Part shown: positions 32,281 to 44,767 of the stretch, in pieces | Layout of the letters: the number at the start of each line of letters is the position of its first letter | How positions within the stretch are numbered: position 1 is the first letter of the stretch | Assembly: GCF_043290135.1 (NCBI RefSeq) | Contig: NC_134710.1 | Span: forward strand, 320,128,616 to 320,192,615 | DNA length: 64,000 nucleotides | Origin: Rhipicephalus microplus | Taxonomy: Eukaryota; Arthropoda; Arachnida; Ixodida; Ixodidae | Direction: 5' to 3' | Made by a program: the position numbers and the translations under genes | The notes under the pieces: generated by a model | What the model was told of the DNA's origin: nothing | The model's database searches: none | What the model saw: only the letters and a program-made list of their open reading frames with translations

Positions 32281-32845
32281 ACCATCGTTTGATATCCGTC
32301 TAACAGCTTTATGAACTCTCACCACGTAGCTGTCACAATACCCCACTTTAGCATGGTTGCTTATGCTAGTCGTGTTGACGCTACCAGAAGCTCGGGAGTC
32401 TGCATCTATGTGAGGAATGGGATATCTGCCAGTGAACTGCCAAACGTAGCGGTGTCCAAGGGTGAAAACCTGTGCCTTTCAGCTTGACGAAAGTGGTGTG
32501 ATAATCGAAGCCGTGTATGTGTCACCAAACAATTTGGTTAAAGACACTATACACGTAGTGGCTACGTCTATACCTAGTCTTGCGGCAAGTGAACAGTGTG
32601 TCGTGACTGGTGACTTCAATCGTGCTCCAGACTCTCTTTGTGTTCCTTTGGAGGACACGTCTACCCTCGACTTAGCCAGTGTTCCAACTGCACAGACGAC
32701 CAGATGGGGAAGCACCATTGATCTTGTCTATCACAGAAAGACAGACAATTCCAAATACCATGTTGGGGCCATAGAGACGGCAGCGTCTTAGTTCACTGAC
32801 CACCAAGCCGTCTTTGTGGCAATAGAGAAGCTACGTGGACGTTGA
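32281..32845 (+). pseudogene. AP-endonuclease-like domain fragment
   Basis: The first part reads SSGVCIYVRNG, then after a frameshift near 32470 come VYVSPNN, VTGDFNRAPDSL, STIDLVYHRK and FTDHQAVFVAIEKLRG, the order of an exonuclease/endonuclease/phosphatase fold (GDFN, then TDH). A stop TAG lies at 32789-32791. No RT follows. It could be a LINE remnant or the endonuclease of a Helentron-type element; I cannot decide. Confidence 0.6.
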
Positions 32846-33451
32846 GCAGAAAATATACATGTGCTACATAATACGTATGCCGTGTCTGTGTCATTGCAGC
32901 AGCAGTAAGCTTGATAATCAAGCTAATCCTAGACACTGGAAAGCGAAGAATAATCAGCTGAACCTTTGCTAACGCTACGTATATCCTGGCATAGCTGAGC
33001 TAAGCCACTGCCATTTTTTACAATGCTTCGGCTTGTATAAATAGTAGCGCTTTAAAAATATAATAGCCACTGCGTTTCATATGAATCCTACTTTCCTCCA
33101 GGTGTTTATTTTTTTCCATGTAACGGAACCTCGTTTCGAGCGTGAAGAAGCCGAATAACCAGCGTGCGCATTCATTCTAGTGCGGCTATAGCAGAGCAGG
33201 TGGAGGGTTGAGCGGCGCACCGGCCGGCGTAGGGTAAAAATTTGAGGGAAATTGAGTTGGAAGCGCACAAGCGCGGAGGAAAGTGTCGCCAAGTTCAAAA
33301 TATAGCCTCGTTCGCAGTGGTGCGCCGCGCACCGGACTCTCCGTGTTTTGCTGAAGATGGCGCCACCTTTCTGTTTCAAAGAAGCAGCGCACGAGGCGGG
33401 TTGTGGCTACAAAACCCGAAAGCAGCTCACAATATGATATCATAATAACTC
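32846..33451. other. Unassigned spacer
   Basis: No gene or clear repeat seen. Overlapping ORFs on both strands near 33080-33440 have no recognisable domain. Confidence 0.3.
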
Positions 33452-33660
33452 GTGTTTAGAAAAGAGGGTAACGATTTTGTTTAGAGTACCACATACTCTA
33501 CTATGGGAGAGCTTAAAGCCGTCCCGTAAGCCTCACACTTCCCGAGACCGTGTGGCTGTGTTTAGAAAAAGTGGTTAACGATTTAGAGTACTAGGTACTC
33601 TACTATGGGAGAGCTTAAAGCCATCCCGTAAGCCTCACACTTCACGAGGCCGTGTGGCTG
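33452..33660. repeat. Two-copy tandem repeat, about 105 bases
   Basis: Unit 1 is 33452-33557 and unit 2 is 33558-33660. Both run GTGTTTAGAAAA... TACTCTACTATGGGAGAGC ... CCGTGTGGCTG with roughly 90% identity by eye. Confidence 0.8.
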
Positions 33661-34032
33661 AGTTGAACTACATTCAGAACGAATACAAATGCTGCTCCGG
33701 GGATGATGCAGCGTTCGTTGGATGATGAATCGGGGCCATCTGATTTGTTCGAGTTAACTCCCTTTTCTTTTGTTCTTGTTCCCTTTTTGTTAATATAGAT
33801 GGTTTGATTTGTGGGCGAATATCTGTTGATGTTATTGCGGCACTAAAGCCTTTTATTTTATTTTTTCTTGTAAACAGTTTTTTGGTAACTTTTTTGTTGT
33901 TTACATGTCATTGGCGTTGCAGCTTTGCGGCTTTTATGCTGTTGTAACCTGATATTTTGTAATAGGTTTCTTTTTGATCCGTCGTATGTTTTCATTGACA
34001 GGCGGTTAAATGTCGGTGTTTTTATAGTGTTT
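33661..34032. other. T-rich spacer
   Basis: No gene seen; T-rich with several TTTTATTTTA stretches. Confidence 0.3.
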
Positions 34033-37000
34033 AATGAATGAATGGACTTTATTTAAAGTTCGGCAGTTTTACCGGGCGAGGTGGGGGAAGAGGGGATTAA
34101 CCCCTATTCCTTCCCACTCTCCGTTGATTACGATATCGGTGCCTCGGGTGACCGCTCGAAGTCATTGCACCCGGGCGGCATCTTCAGCTTGCCGGACTGT
34201 CCAAAGCTGGTTGGCCACTCGTCGCTTGTGAGCGTCGCCTCCCAGCGGCAACGCAGCTGTCGCCGCCGATCGGCAACAGTGACCGCAGCTGCAGCGAAGG
34301 CCGGCTCTGCCCTAGCGTGGTGGTGGCAACAGCAATTGGCCTCGCATTTCATCCCTGCCTAACATGCGTCGCGAAGGGATCAGCGGCACTTACGTTAACT
34401 TTTCCAGCACACTCATAAAGCATGTGCTGCGATGGGACCCTTTCCCCGCACGATTTACACGCGTCCGTCGGGTATAGGTGAGGATAACACAGGCGTAGGA
34501 TCACTGGGCTGGGGACGTATTTGTTTGTAATAACCTCAGAAATACGGCCTGTTTTTTGTCCAGTTTGTTCGGTGTAGTGGGTATTTGCGTCTGTTTAGTC
34601 TGTAATGTTGTGTAATGTCGTTGAATGTGTTCAGGCGATCACCCCACGACCATTCCAGTTGTTGTTGTGGGGATGGCGCCATCACCCTGCTCTCGGAGGT
34701 GAAGGCGGCCACCGAATCGGCCGTGGCTTGGTGAGTGAGATCTCGAGCCGCGGTGTGGGCCACCTCGTTACCTGCGAGCGGGAAGGTGGTGTGAGCCGGG
34801 GTCCACATAAGGAAGACATTCGCATTTTCAGTTATGAGATACGTGGACGACGACACCGAGGCCATCGCAGCTCGCAGCTCGCCGCCGTTCTTGTTGTCAT
34901 TACTTGATTGCGGTATCCGAGACGCCAGACTCGAGATGCGACCGCGCGCGAAGCCATGGACGGCAGCTTGCGAGTCGCTGATCACGACCGCAGCCTCCGG
35001 TGCTGCGACCAGTGCACGAGTAATCGCCGCCTCTTCGGTCATCTCTGTGTGCTCCGTACGCAGCGTGGGGCTTGCGAGGCATTTGCCTGTGCGATTCACA
35101 ACGGTGATAACGTGAGCACGCCTTCCCTCTAGGTATCGCACGGCATCCACGTACACCGCTTAGTCACTCTTGTCATACATTCTTTGGAGGTCACTCGCTG
35201 TTTTGTTGCGGCGCCCGACGTGGTGTGTCGGGTGCATGTTCCTGGGGAGTGGTGGGGCGATGAGACGGTCACGATGAGACGGTCGCGCAATGTTGAGTAC
35301 CTCGATAAGTTCGTCTAGGGTGTTGTGCTGGCCCAGCTCGAAGAACATGCGTGGTCTCGTGTTGGAAAGTATGTCAACCGTACTCTTGAACACCTGAAGA
35401 ATCAGGCAGTTGACCTTGTTCCGTTCGGTTGCCAGCCGTTTCAAATAAGGCGCGACGAACGTTATGCGACTGATCGCGTATGCCTGTATGAGACGGATCG
35501 CACAGCTTTCCCGCAAACCGCTGCGTCTGTTCGTTATGCAGCGTAAGAGTCAAATCGTGTCTACCAAAAGTTTAAGTCTTTGAACTGTCTCACCGTTGTG
35601 ACCATTGGCCTGTAGATGTAGTCCCAATGTCGTTGTGTTCTCTACGCTCGGTATGGAACGCCGTCTGCCGTTATTACTCTGATTTCTGATGTCCCTCCAC
35701 CGAGAAGGACGGTTTCGCGGCCCCTTATCGTGGGTCTGTATTTAAATAGCTCCGACTTAGCCGCCGAACATTTGAGCCCGTACCTCTAAAGAATTCCTGC
35801 ACTGCGTTCACGCACATCTGCAGCGTTCGCTCCACGTGGCCGTCACATCCTACACCGGGGACCCAGAGGGTGATGGCGTCCGCGCAAAAGCTGTGATGTA
35901 GACCCTCTATTGTCACTAGTTTCTCGGGTAGGCCAAGCAGGACAAGGTTAAACAACATAGGCGACACGATGGAGCCCTGCGGCATACCCGCTGGACACGT
36001 TTCGAATTCCGGTAATTCCGCGTAGCCGACAACGACGCACGCACGGCTTCCGGTGAGGAAGTCGAGTATATAGTTATAACAATTTTGGCCAAATCTCAGC
36101 GATGGGACACGGTCGAGAATCGCTGCATGTCCGACGCTGTCAAAGGCTTTTTTCAGATCAAGGGTGAGAATTGCCTTGGTGAAACTAGAAGTGCTGTCTA
36201 CAATCTGTTGTTTCAGCTGCAGCATCACGTCATGCCCGGAGAGGTTGCGGCGAAATCCGATTATTGTGGGGGGGGGGGGGTGAGACGTGAGCGTCTTCGA
36301 GGTAATCAGTAACACGAGTCAGGGCAGCGTGTTCAATGACTTTACCCACGCAGGACGTGAGCAAGATTGGCCTTAGGTTATCGATAGTCACCTGCTTGCC
36401 CGGTTTGGGAATCGTGACCACGCGGGCTCTTTTCCTTGCATCGGGGAGGGAGCTCTCTTGCCAGTAGTCGTTAACGTATTCCGTCAGTCGCGTAATTGAC
36501 TCATCGTCCAGGTTACGCACAGTCTTGTTGGTTACTCGACGCGGGCCCAGAGCAGAGCTGGTGTTGAGGTTGCTTAAGACTGCCATAGTTTCAGCTATAC
36601 TGAACTCCACGTCTAGCTTCTCACTGTTCTCTCCCTCATACATTGCGTGCTGTCTTGTTTCTCCTGCTCTATAATAGCGCTCGCGAACAGCCTCAAGATG
36701 TTCATCTGGTCTGCACCCAAAGTCACGTACGAGCCTGCTAATCTTGTGCCCCTGAGCGCTCTTGGTCTCCCTCGGATCCAGAAGGTGCCGAAAGAGGCGC
36801 CAAGCGTTCGCACCACTCATCTGTCTCTCGAGGCCATTGCACGTCTCTTCCCATCGTGTGCGGCATACCTGAAAAGCATGTCCTTTTGTCACCCTGTCTA
36901 TTTTAGCTATGCACCTACGTAACGTCCTATTATGTCTTTGACGTTTCCATCTCTTTAGCAAACACTGCTTGGCCTCCCACATGTGCAGGAGCTGGCTATC

Positions 37001-37740
37001 CATCACGTGAAGGTTTGCCTCAGGAGGGATCTCGTGCGTTGCTGCCTCCACGTGTGCCCTGTGCGTCTCGGTCCATTCTTCAATGTTCGTTATTGGTTGG
37101 TCGCCCCGCTTACGTTCCTTGTGTGTCTTACGAAATGCATCCCATTCCACAAGACTGAGCCTGCATCCTCTGGCCTCCCCTTCGCTCTCGAAGTGACACC
37201 CGCTAGCATGCAATCCCGTGTCAATTTTGATCGCTATCAAGCAGTTATCACTTCCGAGATCCTCCTGCATGTTGCGTCACTGCGCGCTGGTTATGTTCGC
37301 CAGGAACGCAAGGTCCGGTAGCATGTCTGTGCAGGCGCTGTTGCCCCTGCGCGTGGAATCGGCAGGGTTCGCGATGTTCTCTAGTCACTGGTGTGCCGAG
37401 TCCTTCCCCAGGAGCCTGCCCTTGGGTGTTTCTCGTGGATATCCCCAGGCCGCGTGAGGCGCGTTGAAGTCTCCCGCAACGAGTAGCGGCCGATCACCGA
37501 CGACTGCACGTACCTTACGGAACAGCTCCCCAAATCTGTGCTGCAGTGAGGGCTTGCTGTATACGTTTAATACTGATAGCCCTTGACCCATCCTCAGAAT
37601 TATCTCTATCACGGCCGGTATCTTCACCACTTGAAGCTCCGCCACTGTGAGGTTACGACGAACGAGCACCGTAGTGGCCGGCGGCGTCACCCCAACACCA
37701 GTTGACGCCACTCGGCGTCTTCTTTTCCTGTGCTGTTCGT
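34033..37740 (-). mobile_element. I-group LINE with RNase H, 5'-truncated
   Basis: The copy starts inside the endonuclease at about 37740 and runs through RT and RNase H to a 3' end with an AATG-type tail at 34033-34044. ORF1 is absent, the usual result of incomplete reverse transcription. It resembles the LINE at 1-4800 in RT style but is a different, older copy. Confidence 0.8.
34536..37711 (-). pseudogene. LINE ORF2: endonuclease, RT and RNase H, disrupted
   Basis: Endonuclease: VAGDFNAPHAAWGYP near 37475, then GSDNCLIAI near 37250 after a frame change near 37385. RT: LDLKKAFDSVGH near 36150 and GMPQGSIVSPMLFN near 35970; the catalytic YADD reads CADA near 35885, losing the second Asp. 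A run of about 13 G at 36268-36280 shifts the frame just before the RT core. RNase H, 34536-35156, keeps its Asp, Glu, Asp and final His (YVDAV, TEEAAI, SDSQAA, GNEVAHTAARD). Further frame changes lie near 35160 and 35520-35725. Confidence 0.85.
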
Positions 37741-38035
37741 TAGATGCGGCCGCATCTGTGGCTTTGTAGCCCGCTAGTTTGACCTGATCATTTTTCTTTA
37801 TGGTGTTGTGACCTTTTATTTCTTAAAGCATATGCGCGATTGGTACGCCTATGTCTCACAACTTGAATGTCTAAGACAACCTTCACATTAATGGCCAGTG
37901 TAAAGTGTAGATCATTGATGTTATCGGAAATGCAAACAGGTCGCAGCGGTCGTGTTTTAACAAAGTCGACTCACAGTCGTGTGCACACCGTTCGCAAACT
38001 TCCGGTTGACCACCGACTAAGCCTGATACAAAAAA
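37741..38035. other. Unassigned spacer
   Basis: No gene or repeat recognised. Confidence 0.3.
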
Positions 38036-38215
38036 AAAGATCACAGCATATATATGGAGTGAATGATGACGAGTGGGGTGTAGCGTCCATCAGTCCGTGC
38101 GTGCTTCCGTTCATCCATTCGTTTTTGCTTCCATCCGCCCATGTGACGATTTGTCCGTGCGACCATCCGCGCCCATCTGGGCGACCGTCTGTACGTCTGT
38201 CCATCCATCCGGGAA
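38036..38215 (+). repeat. Dispersed TCCG/TCCA-rich repeat
   Basis: Related in inverted orientation to 28990-29100. It contains GATCACAGCATAT, GTGGGGTGTAGCGTCC and many TCCG/TCCA words. No coding content. Confidence 0.55.
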
Positions 38216-38280
38216 TCTACTGAAATCTTCAAGTAGGCCATCTCGCATATTTTCATCACATATTCATCATATACAAGTAC

Positions 38281-38470
38281 TGTGGGCATTTGTTACTTAC
38301 ATCGTACTCATCCCTGCATGATCACAATCACCATCATCCGATTGTCTCTTTGTCCTCACTGCCACTTCGGGTCATCGTCATCATCGTCTGTGTACTGGCT
38401 CTGCCCGTTCGTTTTGCGATGTCTTTCCTCAATTAAACGCTGTCGCAGCCAAGACTACCAAGACTTCATA
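38281..38470 (+). repeat. Gypsy-3 5' LTR
   Basis: TGTGGGC to CTTCATA, 190 bases; AATTAAA near 38431 is a poly(A) signal candidate. The exact 3' edge could shift by one base, depending on a 4- or 5-base target duplication. Confidence 0.9.
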
Positions 38471-38472
38471 CG

Positions 38473-38488
38473 TGGTGGAGGTGGATTT
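38473..38488 (+). promoter_or_regulatory. Gypsy-3 primer-binding-site candidate
   Basis: TGGTGGAGGTGGATTT starts two bases after the LTR and shares TGGTGGAGGTG with Gypsy-4. Confidence 0.5.
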
Positions 38489-38568
38489 TCGGTCCTCTTA
38501 CCTCCCGCAGCCCGCTCTACCCGCTGGAGCTTCGTTCAGGCTGCCGATTGCGCCCACTGTCGGCCAGC

Positions 38569-39689
38569 ATGTCCCAGACCGAGCCTACCGCAGCTGATGT
38601 CATCAACCACGCACCGACGTAAGCTGCCCCTCCCATTTACATACATGGACTTCAGCGGGAACCCCCGCTCTTCGCTGGTCTTCGTGGAGAAGACGTAGAA
38701 GACTGGCTCGAGGACTACGACCGCGTAAGTGTCGCTAATCGGTGGGACGAGGCCGCCAAACTGCGTTACGTCCGTTTTTATCTGACCGGAGTCGCAAAGA
38801 CATGGTATTTTAACCACGTCATTGACCTACCCGACTGGGCTACCTTCCAGCAGCAGATGCGACACGTTTTTGGGACCCCGGACATTCGATCCGCCGTCGC
38901 AAAGAGGAAACTTGACACTCGCCGACAAGATCTCGGTGAATCATACACTTCGTACTTCGAGGATGTCCTCGCACTGTGCCGGCGTGTCAATCAATCCATG
39001 AAGTGCGCCACATATTGAAAGGCATTGGGCCTGTTGCCTTTATTTCTCTCGCTGTGCAAAACCCAGCTACCATCGCTGACGTCGTGACGACATGCCAGCG
39101 CCTTGATACTCTGGACTCTGTTCGCCTCCAAGCGGACATTGACGACCACCACTCTACGTCTTATGGCCACCTGCGTGACCTCATCCGGGACATTATACGT
39201 GAAGAATTGCGGTCTATGGGCTGCACACCTCCTACACCACGTCCTACACAGTCTTCGGGAGTGCCCTTGCGTGACATTGTCAGGGAGGAACTTACATCGC
39301 TGACCGGCGTTGCACCCGTACAGCCACCTGCTTCACGCCCCATACCCACGTACCCTGAAGTTGCTGCCGTGCCTCCCAGCGACGCCCACGCGACGTTGCT
39401 GCGTCTATCCTACGCATCAGTTGCTGCCGCTCCCCCGGTAAACTACCATTCCGTGCTCCCTGACCCTCCAGCCCACCTGACCGCGCTATCTTCAGGTGCC
39501 TCGAATTTCTTCTATTCCCCACAGTGGCGCTCGTCTCGCCCTGTATGCTACTACTGTGGCTATCGTGGCCACATATCTCGTTTCTGTCGAAAGTGCCAGC
39601 AAGATGAGCGCCGGAACGACGTGCGCGAACGGGATTCGTACACTGGGGCGTCTTATCAAGGGCGGCGTTTGTCACAAAACGAGCGCTAA
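38569..39689 (+). pseudogene. Gypsy-3 gag, disrupted
   Basis: The ATG at 38569 is followed by TAA at 38620-38622 (codon 18), after which the capsid text resumes in frame (REPPLFAGLRGEDVEDWLED). A frameshift near 38990 precedes the part with PATIADVVTTCQRL. One CCHC knuckle, CYYCGYRGHISRFC, lies near 39545. Stop at 39687-39689. Homologous to Gypsy-1 gag in layout. Confidence 0.85.
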
Positions 39690-40956
39690 AAACGGGCGCG
39701 CTGCCAAATACTCGCGACGAAAAGCCGAGAGGTCAACGATAAAGAAAAGAAAACAAGCATACAGGGACTCCCCGGGCGCGCGTCCTTCTACCCTTGGAAG
39801 CGTGGGTTTGCAGATGAACCTCCTCTCATCGGCGCCCGAGCAAGCCCTCGAATGTTCTAGATGGAAAGGGGCGGGGTGATGCCGGGTTGAGTCATCCGTC
39901 GCGGACGGCCTTCGAACCGTCTCGCCCTCTCCCCAGCCTTCGCTGCGTATCGCGCCGAAGAAATGATCAGAACCTTCTGGAATCTCGCGCGGAAGGTATT
40001 TAATCGAGCAGCCGAGATGAGAGATCAGGAGAAGACGAAAGTTAGCGCCAGAGTGCGTAGTGATTCCGCCGTGTAGTTGGCAAAGATTTTGTCCGTAGGG
40101 ACAAAGCAGGAGAAGAAGAGGATTTCCACCTGATGGGTGAAGGCTCGAGCTACAGGCAAGAGCGTGTGTCTACCGCTATCGAGCGAAGACGCGTGGCAAC
40201 AGCTGCGTGTGTAAAGCCGACGTGTTTCCGGCGAAGAAGTTTGAAGCTTGGAGAGGGGACAATTGAAGACGCGACGTTTCCTGGAAGAGAAACTTCGGGG
40301 GCGGCGGAACGCGAGGTTTCCTGAAGAGAAACTTCGGGGGCAGCAGAACGACAACAACGCTGGACTTTGAGTGAGTGATTCTCGGAAGAGTATTATCCAG
40401 ACTTTTGTTCCAAGAACTTTGGACTGAATAGGTTTTCAATCTCTTTTGTCTATAAGTGTCTTGGTTGTTCAATGCATGCGACTGCATTGTAGTGCGTATT
40501 TTTTTTCTGTGTCCGTTGTCTTGAGTGTGGCGTATTGTACTGTGTAGTACGTTGTTTGATTGGTGACATATTGTACTCAACTATTGTGGAGTGTGCATAC
40601 TTGTGTATTGTTTTGATCTGCCGTTATTGAGAATATAATTTTGCTTTGTTTATCAACTCTCGGCTCTGACTTGTTCTTTGGGCCACAGCCGGCATCCGCT
40701 GGTGCGCCAAAAAGGACCACTTATAAATTGTCCACGCTTTCGTAGTGCGGTTCGGGGGGCCGATACTTCGGCTCTTGGAATTAGCCCGGCGATCGCCTCC
40801 CGAATTACCTGTGTGAAAGCGTTGTTCGTCTCCCCCGCACCGGTCTCCATCTCCTTCGGCATTGACTGCACCACGAAACAGCCGAAACACGAGACGCCGC
40901 TCACCTTCGCCCTTCCGCCGTTCCACTTCTCCACTTCGGCCCGCCTCATTCTCATC
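39690..40956 (+). mobile_element. Foreign insertion between Gypsy-3 gag and pol, possibly a solo LTR
   Basis: The interval breaks the usual tight gag-pol junction. Within it, 39877-40696 begins TGATGCCGG and ends with the inverse CCGGCATC. That is about 820 bases, a plausible solo LTR size. It contains GGTATTTAATCG, a possible core promoter, near 39996. A 40-base duplication (GAGAAACTTCGGGGGC) lies at 40268-40346. No target duplication is confirmed and its family is unknown. The right edge of the insertion is uncertain. Confidence 0.45.
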
Positions 40957-43900
40957 TGATATTCATTCGGGAAACTAAGTGATGCAGTTTGTGGAGGAAA
41001 AACTGCATTCGGAGTTAGAACTGAAATTCCTCCACCAGGCCCGTGTAACACGCTTTCTGTGGAAGTGGAAGGAGTGCGAGTCGATGCTTTGGTGGACACA
41101 GGTGCGACATTGTCTGTGATACGTGCTGATTTGTGCGAACATATAAGGAAAGTAATGACGCCTTACGATGGCCCTACGTTAGTTGCTGCCCAGGGGAACG
41201 TCATTCGCCCTTCCGCGCTTTGTACTGTGCGTGTTTTCATCGACGGCATCTGCCATCATGTCCAGTTTGCTGTCCTGTCCCGCTGCTCTCACCAACTAAT
41301 TTTATAGTGGGATTTTCTATCATCCGCTTCCGCGGCGATTTGTTGTGGACAACGCGTCGTTCACCTCGCTGACACCGACTACATGCTTGACGATGACACT
41401 CACAAGCCACTTCGTCTGGTCGCTGCGAAAGACATCGAACTGCCTCCACTACAAGAGCAAATTATCAGCATTACGTCCAATGACATCTATCACGGTGATG
41501 TATTGGTCTCACCGTCACCACTTTGCGTTCGTAAAGGTATAGTTCTTCTGTCCGGTGTCGTTCGTTTTTGCAATGGCTCTGCACTTGGCACCGCTGTCAA
41601 CTCTACCCCGGAGAAGATCTTACTGCCACAGGGGACTACTGTGGCCCGTGTTGCCGACTTCAAGCCTGTATTTGTCACGCCACTTCAGGCCATCGCATCC
41701 AAAGAACCTTCCCTCGGTGAGCATGTTTCTTCCTCCGCCTTTACCACCGCTATCAGCATCGAATTGACATATTCACAGAAGCAGCAGCTGCTCGCATTGT
41801 TACAGAAACATGCAAATTCTTTCGATTTTTGCTCGTCTAAGCTGGGCCGCACTAATACTACGGCACATCGAATTCAAACTGTTGGGACATCTATCGTACA
41901 CCGCCGACCCTACCGCGTGTCTCTAGCTGAAAGAAAAGTTATAGAAGAAAACGTTGCGGACATGCTTAAACGGGAAATCATCCGTCCCTCATCTAGCCCT
42001 TGGTCGTCTCCTATTGTTTTGCTCCACAAAAAGGATGGCTCTGTGCGTTTTTGCGTGGACTACCGGGCGCTCAATAAGATCACACGCAAGGACGTGTACC
42101 CTATGCCACGCATTGACGACGCCCTTGATTCCCTACAAGGCGCGGAATTTTTTTCAAGCATAGACTTGCGTTCTGGGTACTGGCAGATCCCCATGCATGA
42201 AGACGATAAGGAGAAAACGGCGTTTGCAACCCCCGACGGGCTATATGAATTCGACGTGATGCCTTTCGGGCTCTGCAACGGGCCCGCGACTTTTGAGCGC
42301 ATGATAGATACCGTGCTGCGCGGCCTGAAATGGAAAAGTTGCCTTTGCTACCTGGACGACATCATTATCTTTTCGTCAACGTTTCCTGAGCACCCAGAAC
42401 GACTGGATCAAGTTCTGACGTGCCTTGCCGGCGCCGGGCTTCAAATAAACACTAAGAAGTGCTCTTTTGCTAGCAAATCTATCAAGGTCTTAGGACATGT
42501 CGTTAGCAAAGATGGCATCCGGCCCGACCCTGACAAGATTTCTGCAGTCCTTCATTTTCCGCGTCCCGAAAAACCAAAGGAGCTTCGCAGTTTCCTTGGC
42601 CTCGATTCCTATTTTCGCTGGTTTATCCAGAACTTCCCTTCTATTGCTGCTCCATTACACCAACTACTCGCTTCAAACGTCTCCTTTCTGTGGTCTCAAG
42701 AATGTCAAACGACATTCGAGCTGTTGAAGCGGGCACTCACGTCTGAACCTCTGCTCTGCCACTTTGACGAAGCCGCACCGACTATCCTTCATACCGACTC
42801 TAGCGGCCTTGGTATAGGAGCCGTTCTTCTACAACGCGACAAGTCTTCCCTAGAGAAAGTTGTTGCATATGCCAGTCGCGTACTCACCCCTGCTGAAAAG
42901 AACTACACTATAACTGAGCAAGAGTGTATGGCTGTGGTTTGGTCGGTCCAGAAGTTCCGTCCCTATCTCCACGGCCGTAACTTCACAATTGTTTCGGGCC
43001 ACTATGCCTTATGCTGGCTTTCTACACTGAAGAACTTGTCCGGACGCTTGGGTCAGTGGATACTACGCTTGCAGGAGTACGACTTTGACATAACTTACAA
43101 GTCAGGCAGAAAACATCAAGACGCCGACGCTTTATCTCGTTGCCCGCTTCCAACTACACATATGAGCGTTGGTGAGAACTCAACCGCCACATCTACCAAA
43201 GTTCATACGCTCGCATGAATAACGCAACCCTTTTCGGATGACGAGCCAACATTTATCTCCAGCCAGCGGTCCGATTCATACTGCAGACGCACGATGGACC
43301 ACCTTTCGGGAGTTTCTCATCCACCAAACGCGCGACTCCGTCGTCAACTCCTGCACTTTAAGCTGGACAATGGGGTTCTCTACCGCCACGTCTACCACCC
43401 TGACAGTCAGCGCTGGTTTCCTGTACTGCCACGCTCTCTTCGACTTCAGGTGCTCGAAGCCTTCCACGACGACTCGACTGCTGGTCATCTTGGTTTAAAA
43501 AAAACTCTTGACCGCATTCGATGTCGTTATTACTGGCCTGACCTTTCTTCTAGTGTAGCTCGGTACGTCGGTTCTTGCTACCCATGCCAGCGTCGTAAAC
43601 TCCCCACGTCTGTACCTGCTGGACCTCTACAGCCACTTCCGTGCCCTTCAATGCCTTTCGAGGTTGTAGGTGTTGACCTTTACAGGCCTCTCCCCGTCAC
43701 ATCTGCTGGCAAACGATGGATAGTGACCGCCGTTGACCACCTGACACGCTACGCTGAGACTTCCTCTGTTATTACAGGCTCAGCTGTGGAAGTTGCAGAC
43801 TTTATTCTTCACGCCATAATCCTGCATCATGGGGCTCCCCGTGTACTACTTAGTGATTGCGGCTAAGTGTTCCTGTCACAAATGGTAAATGACGTACTGC

Positions 43901-44527
43901 GCGCGCGCTTCTGGAACTACTCACAAGACAGCTTCAAGCTACCACCCTCAGACAAATGGGCTCACAGAAAGATTTCACCTAACCCTTGCAGACATGATAG
44001 CCGTTTGCGTCCAACCCGACTACGAAAACTCGGATACTCTTTTACCATTCCTGACATTCGCTTACAACACCGCCGTTCAGCGAATAACTTGCTACTCACC
44101 GTTTTACCTCGTGTACGGACGCACCCCGACTACCTTTTTTGACGTCTCCTTCTTTAGCAGCCATGGGAATTCATGTCAGTCTTTTAGCGAAGAATACATT
44201 TCACGCCTGGCCCAGTGTCGCCATCAGGCTCGCATCAATACTGAAGCGAGACAGCACGAGCGGAAGATCATCTATGACGAAGCCCACCGCGTTGTGTCTT
44301 TCCAACCTGGTGACGAGGTGCTGCTTTTGACACCTACTCGCACTCCTGGTCTCTGTGACAGATTTTAACCACGCTTCATCGGGCCATACATTGGTTTAGA
44401 ACAGACTTCGCCGGTTAATTATCGTGTGACACCACTCGTCACCCCAACAGACCGCCGCTACCGCAGCACAGAGATTGTCCACGTTTGTCGCATGAAACCT
44501 TTCACGCGACGTTCCCCGTCACTTTGA
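40957..44527 (+). pseudogene. Gypsy-3 pol: protease, RT, RNase H, integrase; disrupted
   Basis: The protease has ALVDTGATLSVI near 41087. TAG at 41305-41307 stands just before WDFL. From 41308 the frame is open for over 600 codons: RT with [13 protein letters not shown] and YLDD near 42349, and RNase H with HTDSSG, EQECMAV and DADALSR. The third RNase H Asp is lost (VSGHYALCW instead of TDH). TGA at 43216-43218 precedes the integrase, which has an HHCC finger, GVDLYRPL and LLSDCG, then TAA at 43864-43866, a frameshift near 43880, NGLTERFH and TAA at 44366-44368. The coding end is TGA at 44525-44527. Confidence 0.88.
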
Positions 44528-44570
44528 CTTACGGCGGCCCGGGTGTCCGCTTCCAAGTGGGGGGAATCAG

Positions 44571-44763
44571 TGTGGGCATTAGTTACTTATATTGTCCTCA
44601 TCCCTGCATGATCACAATCACCATCATCCGCTTGTCTCTTTGTCCTCACTGCCACTCTGGGTCATCATCGTCGTCATCGTCTGTGTACTGGCTCTGCCCG
44701 TTCGTTTTGCGAGGACTTTCCTCAATTAAACGCTGTCGCAGCCAAGACTACCAAGACTTCATA
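44571..44763 (+). repeat. Gypsy-3 3' LTR
   Basis: 193 bases, TGTGGGC to CTTCATA, preceded by a purine-rich AGTGGGGGGAATCAG tract. GTAC follows. Confidence 0.9.
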
Positions 44764-44767
44764 GTAC

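Larger units (their letters stand above)
38281..44763 (+). mobile_element. Gypsy-3, Ty3/Gypsy LTR retrotransposon with internal insertion
   Basis: LTRs of 190 and 193 bases flank gag and pol. GTAC duplications are at 38277-38280 and 44764-44767. LTRs differ at about nine or ten sites plus a three-base indel (about 5%), so it is older than Gypsy-1 and Gypsy-4. A foreign block of about 1.0-1.3 kb separates gag from pol. Multiple stops and frameshifts make it inactive. Confidence 0.92.

Noticed and set aside
40653..41099. Minus-strand ORF of 148 residues
   Set aside because: It overlaps the plus-strand protease region of Gypsy-3 and shows no domain.
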